A stretch of DNA of 32,569 bases from Lachnospiraceae bacterium (GTDB lineage: Bacteria > Bacillota > Clostridia > Lachnospirales > Lachnospiraceae). Below, in pieces: positions 16,455 to 26,023 of the stretch (position 1 is its first letter; each line of letters begins with the position of its first letter). Where the stretch lies: the NCBI GenBank assembly GCA_024684355.1, contig JAIKXA010000026.1:1-32569 (forward strand), given 5' to 3'. A model generated the notes under the pieces. That model ran no database searches and had not been told where the DNA came from. It worked only from the letters and a program-made list of their open reading frames with translations. Both the position numbers and the translations under genes were made by a program.

Positions 16455-18173
16455 ATGGAATATATAATTGGTGCTGCCATCGTAATAATATGCATATTTG
16501 CGGGCGGATATTATCTGCAGAAAAAAGGTGAGAAAAAACTTGAAAAGCGGATAAGAGAAAACTTCGGAACTGTACCTGATATAGAGTACAAACAGGAAAA
16601 GTATGATTCAATAGGTTATTATTTCAGGGAAATGGCTGAAAGGCAGCCGGATGATAATGAGCATTATACAGTTGATGATATCACCTGGAATGACCTTGAT
16701 ATGGATGACGTTTTCCTTACTATGTGCAACACCCAAAGTTCTATCGGTGAGGAATATCTGTATTATCTTTTAAGGACACCGGTATTAAACGAGGAAACAC
16801 TTGCCAAAAGAGAAAAGCTGATAAGATTTTTTGAAAAGGATCCGGAAACAAGACTCGGATTACAGGTGGAGCTTGCTAAAGCAGGTAAGATCTCGGGCGT
16901 GTCGGTATATGAGTATGTTAGCCGCCTTGACAGTCTGAAACCGGAGAATAATTTCAAGCACTTTACCTGTATTTTACTGATGATCGCAGCTATAAGCATG
17001 ATATTTGTGTATCCTGCGATAGGTATAGTCGGTACGCTCGGAGTTTTTTTCTACAATGTAATAACATACTTTAAGCGCAAAAGCGAGATAGAGAACTACT
17101 ATCAGGTAGTTGCATATATTCTTCGTACGCTCGACCTTTCACAGAAGATATGTGCCAGGAAGAATGAAGAACTTAAGCCTTATACCGAGCTGCTTTCTGA
17201 GGAGCTTAAAAGATACAGGAATGTAACAAAAGGTGCCGGTCTTATAGTATCTAAAAAAAGCAACGGAGACATATTGGAGGTTGCCCTTGATTATCTCAGG
17301 ATGGCCACCCATATAGATCTTATAAGATTCAACATTATGCTGGCCAGACTTAAAGATAAAAAGGAAGATTTTGATAAGATATATGAGATCATAGGTATTA
17401 TAGATGCCATGATCGCCGTAACATCCTACAGAGCATTAATGGGTGACTGGTGCGAACCGGAGCTTAAAAAAGCTGAAAAAGATCCGGCATCGGGACTTGT
17501 ACGGCATAATGGGATAGAGACGGAGAATGTTTATCATCCGATGATATCGGAACCGGTAAAGAATAATTTTAAGGAATCGGGCAACGTACTGCTCACCGGT
17601 TCGAATGCTTCCGGTAAATCAACATTCATAAAGACGGTTGCTATCAACGCCATACTGGCTCAGTCAGTACATACCTGCATGGCGGATGATTACAGGGCAT
17701 CATTTTTCAAATGCATGACGTCAATGGCGCTTACCGATAACCTTTCGGGCGGAGAGAGCTATTATATCGTCGAGATCAAATCATTAAAGAGAATATGTGA
17801 CAGCTTAAATGATGATGTACCGCTGCTTATATTTGTGGACGAAGTACTTCGGGGAACAAATACCCTGGAACGTATCGCGGCATCCTCAAGGATACTGTCG
17901 TATATGGGAAACAGGAACTGCATGCTTTTCGCGGCAACACATGATATTGAGCTGACATATATATTGGAAAAAAGCTTCAGACTTTATCATTTTGAGGAAA
18001 GAGTTGAAGATGACGGCGTGTTCTTTGATTATACCTTAAGGGACGGAAGGGCTGTTACCAGAAATGCGATACTGCTTCTAAAGATGATGGGGTTTGACAA
18101 GAGTATTACTGATGCTGCCGAAAAAAGCGCAGATGAATTTGTAACTACCGGAGAATGGAAGCCGGAATCTTAA
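16455..18173 (+). CDS. Membrane-anchored MutS-family ATPase (MutS domain V-like)
   Basis: 572 aa; N-terminal TM (YIIGAAIVIICIFAGGYYL), central TM hairpin (CILLMIAAISMIFVYPAIGIVGTLGVFFYNVITYF), Walker A GSNASGKSTF, signature NLSGGESYYIVEI, Walker B LLIFVDEVLRGTNTLER. Confidence 0.85.
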   Translation: MEYIIGAAIVIICIFAGGYYLQKKGEKKLEKRIRENFGTVPDIEYKQEKYDSIGYYFREMAERQPDDNEHYTVDDITWNDLDMDDVFLTMCNTQSSIGEEYLYYLLRTPVLNEETLAKREKLIRFFEKDPETRLGLQVELAKAGKISGVSVYEYVSRLDSLKPENNFKHFTCILLMIAAISMIFVYPAIGIVGTLGVFFYNVITYFKRKSEIENYYQVVAYILRTLDLSQKICARKNEELKPYTELLSEELKRYRNVTKGAGLIVSKKSNGDILEVALDYLRMATHIDLIRFNIMLARLKDKKEDFDKIYEIIGIIDAMIAVTSYRALMGDWCEPELKKAEKDPASGLVRHNGIETENVYHPMISEPVKNNFKESGNVLLTGSNASGKSTFIKTVAINAILAQSVHTCMADDYRASFFKCMTSMALTDNLSGGESYYIVEIKSLKRICDSLNDDVPLLIFVDEVLRGTNTLERIAASSRILSYMGNRNCMLFAATHDIELTYILEKSFRLYHFEERVEDDGVFFDYTLRDGRAVTRNAILLLKMMGFDKSITDAAEKSADEFVTTGEWKPES

Positions 18174-18194
18174 AGAGTTATACGGAGACCAAAA

Positions 18195-20867
18195 GTGAAA
18201 GAACAAAAGTATGAGCTGACACCGCAGATGCAGCAATATATGGGGATCAAAAACGGATATAAGGACTGTATCCTGTTTTACCGTCTGGGTGATTTTTATG
18301 AGATGTTTTTTGAAGATGCGAAAACTGCATCAAAAGAGCTGGAACTGACCCTTACCGGAAAAAACTGCGGTCTGGAGGAAAGGGCTCCGATGTGCGGAGT
18401 GCCGTTTCACTCATCGGAAGGCTATATATCAAAGCTTGTTGAAAAAGGATACAAGGTTGCCATATGCGAGCAGATGGAAGACCCTGCTCTGGCAAAGGGC
18501 CTGGTAAAAAGAGAGGTAATAAGGGTAGTAACTCCCGGTACCAATATCAATCCTCAGGCACTTGATGAAACCAAAAATAACTACCTGATGAGCATATATT
18601 ATCTCGATGATACATTCGGCATGGCAAGCCTCGATGTATCTACAGGTGATTTCTTTATACAGGAGTTTGAAGGCCTGCAGAAAATACAGGATGAGGTTTA
18701 TAAGCTTACTCCTGCGGAGATCATATGCAATGAAGCGTTCCTTATATGCGGAATGGAGATCAACGTATTAAAGGAAAAGCTCGGAATATCAGTAGGCACG
18801 GTTTCAGAGGATTACTTTGATTTAAGAAAATGCGAAAATGTCCTTTCGGGACATTTTAAATGTAAAAACTGTGCGGAACTCGGAATAGATATTTATCCTG
18901 CAGCCAAAGCTGCAGCAGGAGCGGTACTGAGGTATGCACTTGAAACCCAGATGATCTCTCTTGATCATGTAACTCAGATCATACCTTACGTTTCCGGTAA
19001 GTTCATGCTTATAGATTCCCAGACAAGAAGGAACCTGGAGCTGACCGAAACAATGCGTGACAAGAACAAAAAGGGTTCTTTACTTCATGTGCTTGATAAA
19101 ACCGGTACCGCTATGGGCGCCAGAATGCTCAGGTCGTTTGTGGAGCAGCCGCTGCTTGAAAAAGAAGAAATAGAAAAAAGACTTGATGCCGTGGAAGAGC
19201 TTGGACAGAATGTTCTGGTACGTGAGGAGATAAGGGAATACCTTAATTCGATCTATGACTTGGAAAGACTTGCCGGCAGGATAAGTTACCGCAATGCCAA
19301 TCCGAGGGATATGATAGCTTTTTCTTCGTCAATCGCCATGATCGCTCCCATTAAGCATCTGATGTCGGATTTCAGATCCGTACTTTTGAAAGAACTTTAT
19401 GAGGGCTGCGACGTACTTGATGACTTAAAGGAAATGATCGATACCACGATCAACGACGATCCGCCGATCAGTATCAGAGAAGGCGGCATAATAAGGGACG
19501 GATACAGTTCTGTGATCGACGAGTTAAGATCTGCCAGATCCGAAGGTAAAAACTGGCTTGCCGAGCTTGAAGCAAGAGAAAAAGAAAATACCGGGATAAA
19601 GAATTTAAGAGTAAAGTATAACAAGGTATTCGGGTATTATCTTGAAGTAACCAATTCGTATAAAAACATGGTACCTGAAAACTGGATAAGAAAGCAGACT
19701 CTTGTACAGGCTGAACGATATACCACGCCGGAATTAAAGGAACTGGAAGATAAGATACTTCATGCTGAGGACAGGCTGGTATCGCTGGAGTATGATATTT
19801 TTACGGAACTGAGGGAAAAGATCGCTTCAAACATCGTAAGAATACAGAAAACAGCAAAGAAGATCGCGTATATCGACAGCTTATGCTCGTTAAGCTTTAT
19901 AGCTGAACGAAACGGATATGTAAGACCTCATCTTAATGAGGAAGGGATAATAGATATTAAAGACGGCAGACACCCTGTAGTTGAAAAAGTATTGGGTGAT
20001 ACCGGATTTATCGCAAACGATACGTATCTCGATAACGGGTCCCAGCGTATATCGATAATCACAGGTCCGAATATGGCAGGTAAATCAACATATATGCGTC
20101 AGACGGCACTGATAGTGCTTATGGCACAGATGGGAAGCTTCGTGCCTGCTTCATCGGCAGATATAGGTATAGTGGACAGGGTATTTACCAGAGTGGGAGC
20201 ATCGGATGATCTTGCCAGCGGTCAGAGTACCTTTATGGTTGAAATGAACGAGGTTTCCCAGATCATGAGAAACGCTACGGCAAAGAGCCTGCTCATACTT
20301 GACGAAATCGGCAGGGGAACCAGTACGTTTGACGGACTGGCAATAGCCTGGGCGGTAGTGGAGTACATAAGCGATGAAACAAGGCTTGGAGCAAAGACAC
20401 TTTTTGCCACACATTATCATGAGCTCACCGAACTGGAAGAAAAGCTTACATGTGTAAAGAATTTCAGTATAGCGGTAAAGGAACAGGGGGACAGCATAAT
20501 CTTTTTAAGAAAGATCGTCAAAGGCGGCGCGGATAAAAGTTATGGTATACAGGTGGCCAGACTTGCAGGCCTGCCGGAAGAGATACTTAAGAGGGCAGGC
20601 GAGATAGTTGAGGTATTGAGTCTGAATGATATCAATTCGCATGAAAGAAGCGAGATGATAAAGACAGCAAGTTCTGTCAGTGAGAAATACCGGCAGCCGG
20701 TCCAGAAAAGAAAGAAGCAGGATCCCGATCAGCTGTCGCTGTTTGCGGAAAGAAAATATGATAATATCCTTGATGACATCAGGGAACTTGATATCACATC
20801 CATAACACCGATACAGGCATTAAATAAGCTCTCCGAACTTCAGGAAGAACTGAAAAACCAGTCATAA
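18195..20867 (+). CDS. mutS: DNA mismatch repair protein MutS
   Basis: 890 aa, GTG start; GDFYEMFFEDA mismatch-binding motif, TGPNMAGKSTYMRQ, LDEIGRGTSTFDGLAIAWAVVE, C-terminal QLSLF. Confidence 0.98.
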   Translation: MKEQKYELTPQMQQYMGIKNGYKDCILFYRLGDFYEMFFEDAKTASKELELTLTGKNCGLEERAPMCGVPFHSSEGYISKLVEKGYKVAICEQMEDPALAKGLVKREVIRVVTPGTNINPQALDETKNNYLMSIYYLDDTFGMASLDVSTGDFFIQEFEGLQKIQDEVYKLTPAEIICNEAFLICGMEINVLKEKLGISVGTVSEDYFDLRKCENVLSGHFKCKNCAELGIDIYPAAKAAAGAVLRYALETQMISLDHVTQIIPYVSGKFMLIDSQTRRNLELTETMRDKNKKGSLLHVLDKTGTAMGARMLRSFVEQPLLEKEEIEKRLDAVEELGQNVLVREEIREYLNSIYDLERLAGRISYRNANPRDMIAFSSSIAMIAPIKHLMSDFRSVLLKELYEGCDVLDDLKEMIDTTINDDPPISIREGGIIRDGYSSVIDELRSARSEGKNWLAELEAREKENTGIKNLRVKYNKVFGYYLEVTNSYKNMVPENWIRKQTLVQAERYTTPELKELEDKILHAEDRLVSLEYDIFTELREKIASNIVRIQKTAKKIAYIDSLCSLSFIAERNGYVRPHLNEEGIIDIKDGRHPVVEKVLGDTGFIANDTYLDNGSQRISIITGPNMAGKSTYMRQTALIVLMAQMGSFVPASSADIGIVDRVFTRVGASDDLASGQSTFMVEMNEVSQIMRNATAKSLLILDEIGRGTSTFDGLAIAWAVVEYISDETRLGAKTLFATHYHELTELEEKLTCVKNFSIAVKEQGDSIIFLRKIVKGGADKSYGIQVARLAGLPEEILKRAGEIVEVLSLNDINSHERSEMIKTASSVSEKYRQPVQKRKKQDPDQLSLFAERKYDNILDDIRELDITSITPIQALNKLSELQEELKNQS

Positions 20868-20905
20868 GTACGAGTTTCATTTTATAGAAATAAGCGGATG
20901 ATAAT

Positions 20906-22975
20906 ATGAGCAGAATTAATATACTTGATAAAAATACGATCAATCAGATAGCCGCAGGCGAAGTTATAGACAGACCGGCCTCAATTATAAAGGAACTGGT
21001 GGAAAACTCCATAGATGCCGGCTCTACCGCTATATCCATAGAGATTAGAGGAGGCGGTATAGACCTTATCAGGATAACGGATAACGGATCCGGTATAGAC
21101 AAGGATGATGTAAAAGTGGCATTTGTAAGGCATACGACCAGTAAGATAAAAAATGCATCGGATCTGTCATATATCACATCTTTAGGGTTTAGAGGCGAGG
21201 CACTTGCGAGTATAGCCGCAGTTGCTGATGTAGAACTCATTACCAAAACCAAAGAAGAGTTTTCCGCGGTACATTATCGTATCCAGGGCGGTGAGGAGGT
21301 CCTGTTTGAAGAGATAGGTGCTCCGAACGGTACGACATTTATCATAAGGGACGTATTTTTACAGGTACCCGTAAGAAGAAAATTTTTAAAAAGCTCCGCT
21401 ACGGAAGGATCATACTGTAACGAAGCGGTAGAAAGAATAGCTCTGTCACATCCGGAGGTAAGCATTAAGTATGTCAACAACGGCAGAAACGTATTGTTTA
21501 CCAATGGCAGTGGGAAAATGAAGGATGTGCTGTTTGGCATATACGGAAGAGATATAGCTGCAGAAACAATAGAGCTTGACTATACCGGGACTAAGAATAT
21601 AAAGATCACCGGATGTATCTGCAGGCCATCGGTAGTAAGAAGCAACAGAAATACCGAAAACCATTTCGTAAACGGCAGGTTCATCAAAAGCCAGATAGTA
21701 TATAAAGCAATAGAGGATGCATACCAGCCTTTTCTCATGCAGCACAAGTATCCTTTTACGGATATTTTTATAGAGATAGACCCTGCGGCCATGGATGTAA
21801 ATGTACATCCATCTAAACAGGAAGTAAGGTTTGAAAATCCCGAGGCTGTGTATAATACTGTATTTTCCGCAGTTTCCGAAGCTCTGTCGGGAAAGGCGCT
21901 GATACACAGAGCGGAACCCGAGCTTGTGTTCAAGAAAGAAGAGAAAAAGGAACCTGTAAAGTACATACCTGAACCTTATGAGGCGAAAAGAAGAAGCGAG
22001 GAAATATCCTTCGTCAGAGAAAAAGAGCCTGAGTACAGAGGGACCGTGGGTGGTCAAATAGTTAAGCCGGAAAGTAAGCCCGAAAACAGAACCGAGAGCA
22101 GACCGGCAGTTACACAGGAAGTAAGACAGGAAGCAATACAGGCATCATTAAACACGGAAACAAAGCATGAGATATCCGATAAGACAGAAAAAAATACAGT
22201 ATCGGTACAGCAGGAAAGCACAAGTACGGTAAACGATAAAACTGATCATACTGTAAACAAGCCTGAAACCGTTTCGGAAAATAAGGACAAAGAATATCAA
22301 GAGGACAAAACAGAGGTAAGCGGTACATATACCCAGGGTTCGTTATTTGATACAGAGGAAAAGCATCTGGATACCAGACAGGAGTTTAACAATGTATTTA
22401 GCCGCGGGTATCGCATAGTCGGCCAGATATTCGGAACATACTGGATCATAGAATGTGACGGATGTGCTTATATGATAGACCAGCATGCTGCGCATGAAAA
22501 GATCCTGTATGAGAAGTTTATGGAAAATGTCGGGACCGAAAAGTCAACACAGCTGCTTTCTCCGCCGATCATTATATCATTATCGTCCCAGGAAGAGGCA
22601 GCTGCCGAAAAGTATAAAGACGTATTAAAAGATAACGGATTTGTACTCGAACATTTCGGCGGACATGAATATGCACTGTCTGAAGTGCCTTTAAACCTGT
22701 ACGGGATAGATCCCAAAAACATGCTTTTGGAATTGATAGATGAGCTGCTTAAGGATATAAAGGGAAGTGTTATAAAGGGCATAAAGGAAAAGATCGCGAC
22801 CTGTGCATGTAAGGCAGCGGTCAAAGGAAACACCGAGCTTACCGAAGCAGAGGCTAAGGAGCTTATAAAGCAGCTGCTGGCTGCCGAAAATCCTTTCAAC
22901 TGCCCTCACGGCAGACCTATAATCATTGATCTGACCAAGAGAGAGATTGAAAAGAAATTTAAGAGGATTGTTTGA
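20906..22975 (+). CDS. mutL: DNA mismatch repair protein MutL
   Basis: 689 aa; IAAGEVIDRPASIIKELVENSIDAG, GFRGEALASIAAV, DQHAAHEKILYEKF, CPHGRP. Confidence 0.98.
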   Translation: MSRINILDKNTINQIAAGEVIDRPASIIKELVENSIDAGSTAISIEIRGGGIDLIRITDNGSGIDKDDVKVAFVRHTTSKIKNASDLSYITSLGFRGEALASIAAVADVELITKTKEEFSAVHYRIQGGEEVLFEEIGAPNGTTFIIRDVFLQVPVRRKFLKSSATEGSYCNEAVERIALSHPEVSIKYVNNGRNVLFTNGSGKMKDVLFGIYGRDIAAETIELDYTGTKNIKITGCICRPSVVRSNRNTENHFVNGRFIKSQIVYKAIEDAYQPFLMQHKYPFTDIFIEIDPAAMDVNVHPSKQEVRFENPEAVYNTVFSAVSEALSGKALIHRAEPELVFKKEEKKEPVKYIPEPYEAKRRSEEISFVREKEPEYRGTVGGQIVKPESKPENRTESRPAVTQEVRQEAIQASLNTETKHEISDKTEKNTVSVQQESTSTVNDKTDHTVNKPETVSENKDKEYQEDKTEVSGTYTQGSLFDTEEKHLDTRQEFNNVFSRGYRIVGQIFGTYWIIECDGCAYMIDQHAAHEKILYEKFMENVGTEKSTQLLSPPIIISLSSQEEAAAEKYKDVLKDNGFVLEHFGGHEYALSEVPLNLYGIDPKNMLLELIDELLKDIKGSVIKGIKEKIATCACKAAVKGNTELTEAEAKELIKQLLAAENPFNCPHGRPIIIDLTKREIEKKFKRIV

Positions 22976-23931
22976 TGGATAATAAAAAACCGTTGATCAT
23001 TATCACGGGGCCGACTGCAGTAGGCAAGACAGCCCTGTCGGTTGATCTGGCGCTGAAACTGGGCGGTGAGATCATATCGGCGGACTCCATGCAGGTATAC
23101 AGAGGTATGGACATAGGTACTGCCAAGATAAAGGAAGAAGAAAAGAAAGGTGTGCCCCACTATCTGATAGATATCATAAATCCCGATGAAGAGTTTAACG
23201 TAACGATATTTAAAGATCTGGCTAAAAAACATATAAATGATATCTGCTCACGGGGGAAGATACCGATCATAGCCGGAGGTACGGGGTTTTACATACAGTC
23301 CGTGCTTTATGATATTGAATTTACAGATTTTGACGAAGAAAAGAGAAGTGAAGTCAGGATGCTGTTAGAGGATACTCTTGAAGAAAAAGGCATAGATTTT
23401 ATGTATGAGAGGTTAAAGGAAGCTGATCCTAAATATGCCGAGATCATACATAAAAACAATATCAGAAGAGTATTGCACGGTCTGGAGTATAATATAGTCA
23501 CAGGAAATAAGCTTTCCGAGCATAATGAGGAACAAAGAGAAAGAACAAGTCCTTATAATTTCCTTTATTTTGTTTTAAATGATGACAGGGCAAAGGTATA
23601 CGGACGCATAAACAGCCGCGTGGATGAGATGCTGAGAGAAGGTCTGGCAGATGAGGTCAGAGGCTTGCTTGACGCAGGATACAGCAGGGACCTTCCTTCG
23701 ATGCAGGGCCTGGGTTACAAGGAAATGGCAGATTATTTAAGCGGTGAATGTTCTTACGCAGAAGCTGTAGAGCTGATAAAAAGAGATACCAGGCATTTCG
23801 CAAAAAAACAGCTGACCTGGTTTAAAAGAGAACGCGTGACAGTGGAATTGAACAGGGAAAACCTTGAGACAAATGAAAAGATGCTGGAACATATTCTTTT
23901 TTCGGCAAAACTGCGCGGACTGGTAAGTTAG
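22975..23931 (+). CDS. miaA: tRNA dimethylallyltransferase
   Basis: GPTAVGKTALSVDLA, ISADSMQVYRGMDIGTAK, TGFYIQSVL; ATG 22975 overlaps the mutL TGA. Confidence 0.97.
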   Translation: MDNKKPLIIITGPTAVGKTALSVDLALKLGGEIISADSMQVYRGMDIGTAKIKEEEKKGVPHYLIDIINPDEEFNVTIFKDLAKKHINDICSRGKIPIIAGGTGFYIQSVLYDIEFTDFDEEKRSEVRMLLEDTLEEKGIDFMYERLKEADPKYAEIIHKNNIRRVLHGLEYNIVTGNKLSEHNEEQRERTSPYNFLYFVLNDDRAKVYGRINSRVDEMLREGLADEVRGLLDAGYSRDLPSMQGLGYKEMADYLSGECSYAEAVELIKRDTRHFAKKQLTWFKRERVTVELNRENLETNEKMLEHILFSAKLRGLVS

Positions 23932-23972
23932 ATATAATAGAAAGATCCAAGAAAAGACAAAGGATGTAGAAA

Positions 23973-25244
23973 ATGTACGAGACACGTGATTATTTAAGAA
24001 AATTCGGATTATCGGAAAAGGCGATCGAGCTTGGAGAAAAATATGAGGCCGAACTAAAGGAAAGATTTGACAAAATAGATGAAACAGCCGAATACAATCA
24101 GTTAAAAGTTATCAAAGCTATGCAGGATAACCGTCTGAGCGATATCCATTTCGCATCGTCAACCGGATATGGGTATAACGACCTGGGAAGAGAAACCGTA
24201 GAGAAGGTTTATGCATCGATATTCAATACGGAGGATGCCCTTGTAAGACCGCAGATAACATGCGGGACACATGCACTTACAATAGCGCTTTCGGCAAACT
24301 TAAGACCGGGCGATGAGCTCCTTTCACCGGTCGGAAAGCCCTATGACACACTTGAAGGAGTAATAGGCATACATCCTTCGGAAGGCTCACTTGCAGAGTT
24401 TGGCATAACATACAGACAGGTGGATCTTTTGCCTGACGGCGGCTTTGATTATGACGGGATAAAAGCAGCGATAAACGAAAAGACTAAGCTGGTAACCATA
24501 CAGCGTTCAAAAGGTTATCAGACCAGACCCACCCTTTCGGTTGAAAGGATAGGGGAACTTATAGCATTCATAAAGAACATAAAACCGGGACTTGCCGTAA
24601 TGGTAGATAATTGTTACGGAGAATTTGTGGAAAGGATAGAACCTACGGATGTCGGAGCCGATATGTGCGTCGGATCGCTTATAAAGAATCCCGGAGGAGG
24701 ATTGGTAGCTTCCGGCGGTTATATAGCAGGCAAAACCGAATATATAGAAAAGTGTGCATACAGACTTACGGCACCCGGTCTGGGCAAAGAGGTAGGAGCA
24801 ACACTCGGAATAAACCAGAGTATGTTCCAGGGGCTTTTCCTGGCACCCACAGTCGTGGCTTCGGCATTAAAGGGAGCCATATTTGCAGCCCGTATATATG
24901 AGGACCTCGGTTACAGCTGTATACCAAACGGCAAAGAGGAAAGATATGATATCATACAGGCAGTTACACTTGGCTCGGCGGAAAAGCTAATAGCATTTTG
25001 CGGGGGCATACAGGCCGCATCGCCGGTTGACAGCTTTGTAGTACCCGAGGGCTGGGCAATGCCCGGATACACAAGCGATGTCATCATGGCAGCAGGGAAC
25101 TTCATACAGGGTTCATCAATAGAGCTTTCGGCGGACGGTCCGATAACGGAACCGTATGCCGTATATTTCCAGGGCGGACTCACATGGTATCATGCAAAGC
25201 TCGGTATTTTATCAAGCCTTGACAGAGTACTGAAGGTTTCCTGA
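23973..25244 (+). CDS. Methionine gamma-lyase family / aluminium-resistance protein (YnbB-like PLP enzyme)
   Basis: 423 aa; SSTGYGYNDLGRE, CGTHALTIALSANLRPGDELLSP, VDNCYGEFVE, GSLIKNPGGGL. Confidence 0.93.
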   Translation: MYETRDYLRKFGLSEKAIELGEKYEAELKERFDKIDETAEYNQLKVIKAMQDNRLSDIHFASSTGYGYNDLGRETVEKVYASIFNTEDALVRPQITCGTHALTIALSANLRPGDELLSPVGKPYDTLEGVIGIHPSEGSLAEFGITYRQVDLLPDGGFDYDGIKAAINEKTKLVTIQRSKGYQTRPTLSVERIGELIAFIKNIKPGLAVMVDNCYGEFVERIEPTDVGADMCVGSLIKNPGGGLVASGGYIAGKTEYIEKCAYRLTAPGLGKEVGATLGINQSMFQGLFLAPTVVASALKGAIFAARIYEDLGYSCIPNGKEERYDIIQAVTLGSAEKLIAFCGGIQAASPVDSFVVPEGWAMPGYTSDVIMAAGNFIQGSSIELSADGPITEPYAVYFQGGLTWYHAKLGILSSLDRVLKVS

Positions 25245-25249
25245 TCATC

Positions 25250-25278
25250 TTTACATTATGACTTTAATGTGGTAAAAT
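25250..25278 (+). promoter_or_regulatory. Candidate promoter for radC-mreBCD-mrdA-minC
   Basis: TTTACA - 17 nt - TAAAAT. Confidence 0.6.
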
Positions 25279-25320
25279 AAACGGTGTGTGTGGTGTTTTC
25301 ATGAGTAGGAAGGAAAGAGC

Positions 25321-26013
25321 TTGAAATATCTGACAATAAAAGAACTTCCCGAAAGTGAAAGACCTTATGAAAAGTGTGAAAAATACGGTCCGCAGATACT
25401 ATCCGACAGTGAACTGCTGGCCATAATCATCAAAACGGGAAACAAAAACGAAAGATCCACAGAACTGGCTTACAGGATACTTAGGCTTAAGGAGGGCAGG
25501 TTTGGGATCAACGTACTTAATCATGTCACATTTAAGGAGCTTACATCCATAAAAGGAGTCGGCAGGGTTAAGGCGATACAGCTTTTGTCGTTGGCAGAGC
25601 TGTCCAAAAGAATGTCGGAGGATATAAAACAAGAAGGTATACGCTTTGAGGATGCAGACTCGATAGCGGTTTTTTTCATGGAACGGATGAGACATCTGGA
25701 ACAGGAACAGGCTATGCTGGTGCTGCTTGATTCAAAATTAAGGATGATCGGCCATAAGGTGATCTTTGAAGGAACCGTCGGTATGTCACCCATGGAACCG
25801 AGAGAGATACTAAGGGAAGCATTAAGAGCCGATGCGGTATATTTTATATTGCTGCACAATCATCCGTCGGGCGATCCTACTCCGAGCGATGCCGATATTA
25901 AAGCGACCATCCGGATCAAAGAAGCCGGAAATACGGTCGGGATAAGGCTTAAGGATCATATAATCATAGGTGATAACAAGTATATCAGTATGAAAACCTT
26001 AAACGTGATTTAG
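25321..26013 (+). CDS. radC: RadC/DUF2466 JAB-domain protein
   Basis: 230 aa, TTG start with AAGGAAAGAG SD; helix-hairpin-helix-like IKGVGRVKAIQLL and JAMM LLHNHPSGDPTPSDAD. Confidence 0.95.
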   Translation: MKYLTIKELPESERPYEKCEKYGPQILSDSELLAIIIKTGNKNERSTELAYRILRLKEGRFGINVLNHVTFKELTSIKGVGRVKAIQLLSLAELSKRMSEDIKQEGIRFEDADSIAVFFMERMRHLEQEQAMLVLLDSKLRMIGHKVIFEGTVGMSPMEPREILREALRADAVYFILLHNHPSGDPTPSDADIKATIRIKEAGNTVGIRLKDHIIIGDNKYISMKTLNVI

Positions 26014-26023
26014 GAGGAAAGTG

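Noticed and set aside
21446-22057. 203-aa minus-strand ORF antisense to mutL
   Set aside because: Fully overlaps the well-supported mutL CDS; composition (many aromatic residues) typical of an antisense frame.
24611-24901. 96-aa plus-strand ORF in an alternate frame
   Set aside because: Lies entirely within the YnbB-like gene; Arg/Tyr-rich out-of-frame translation.
22975-25244. Missing hfq between miaA and the ynbB-like gene as a notable loss
   Set aside because: hfq is next to miaA in B. subtilis, but its absence here may just reflect different location or lineage-specific absence; cannot judge from the window.
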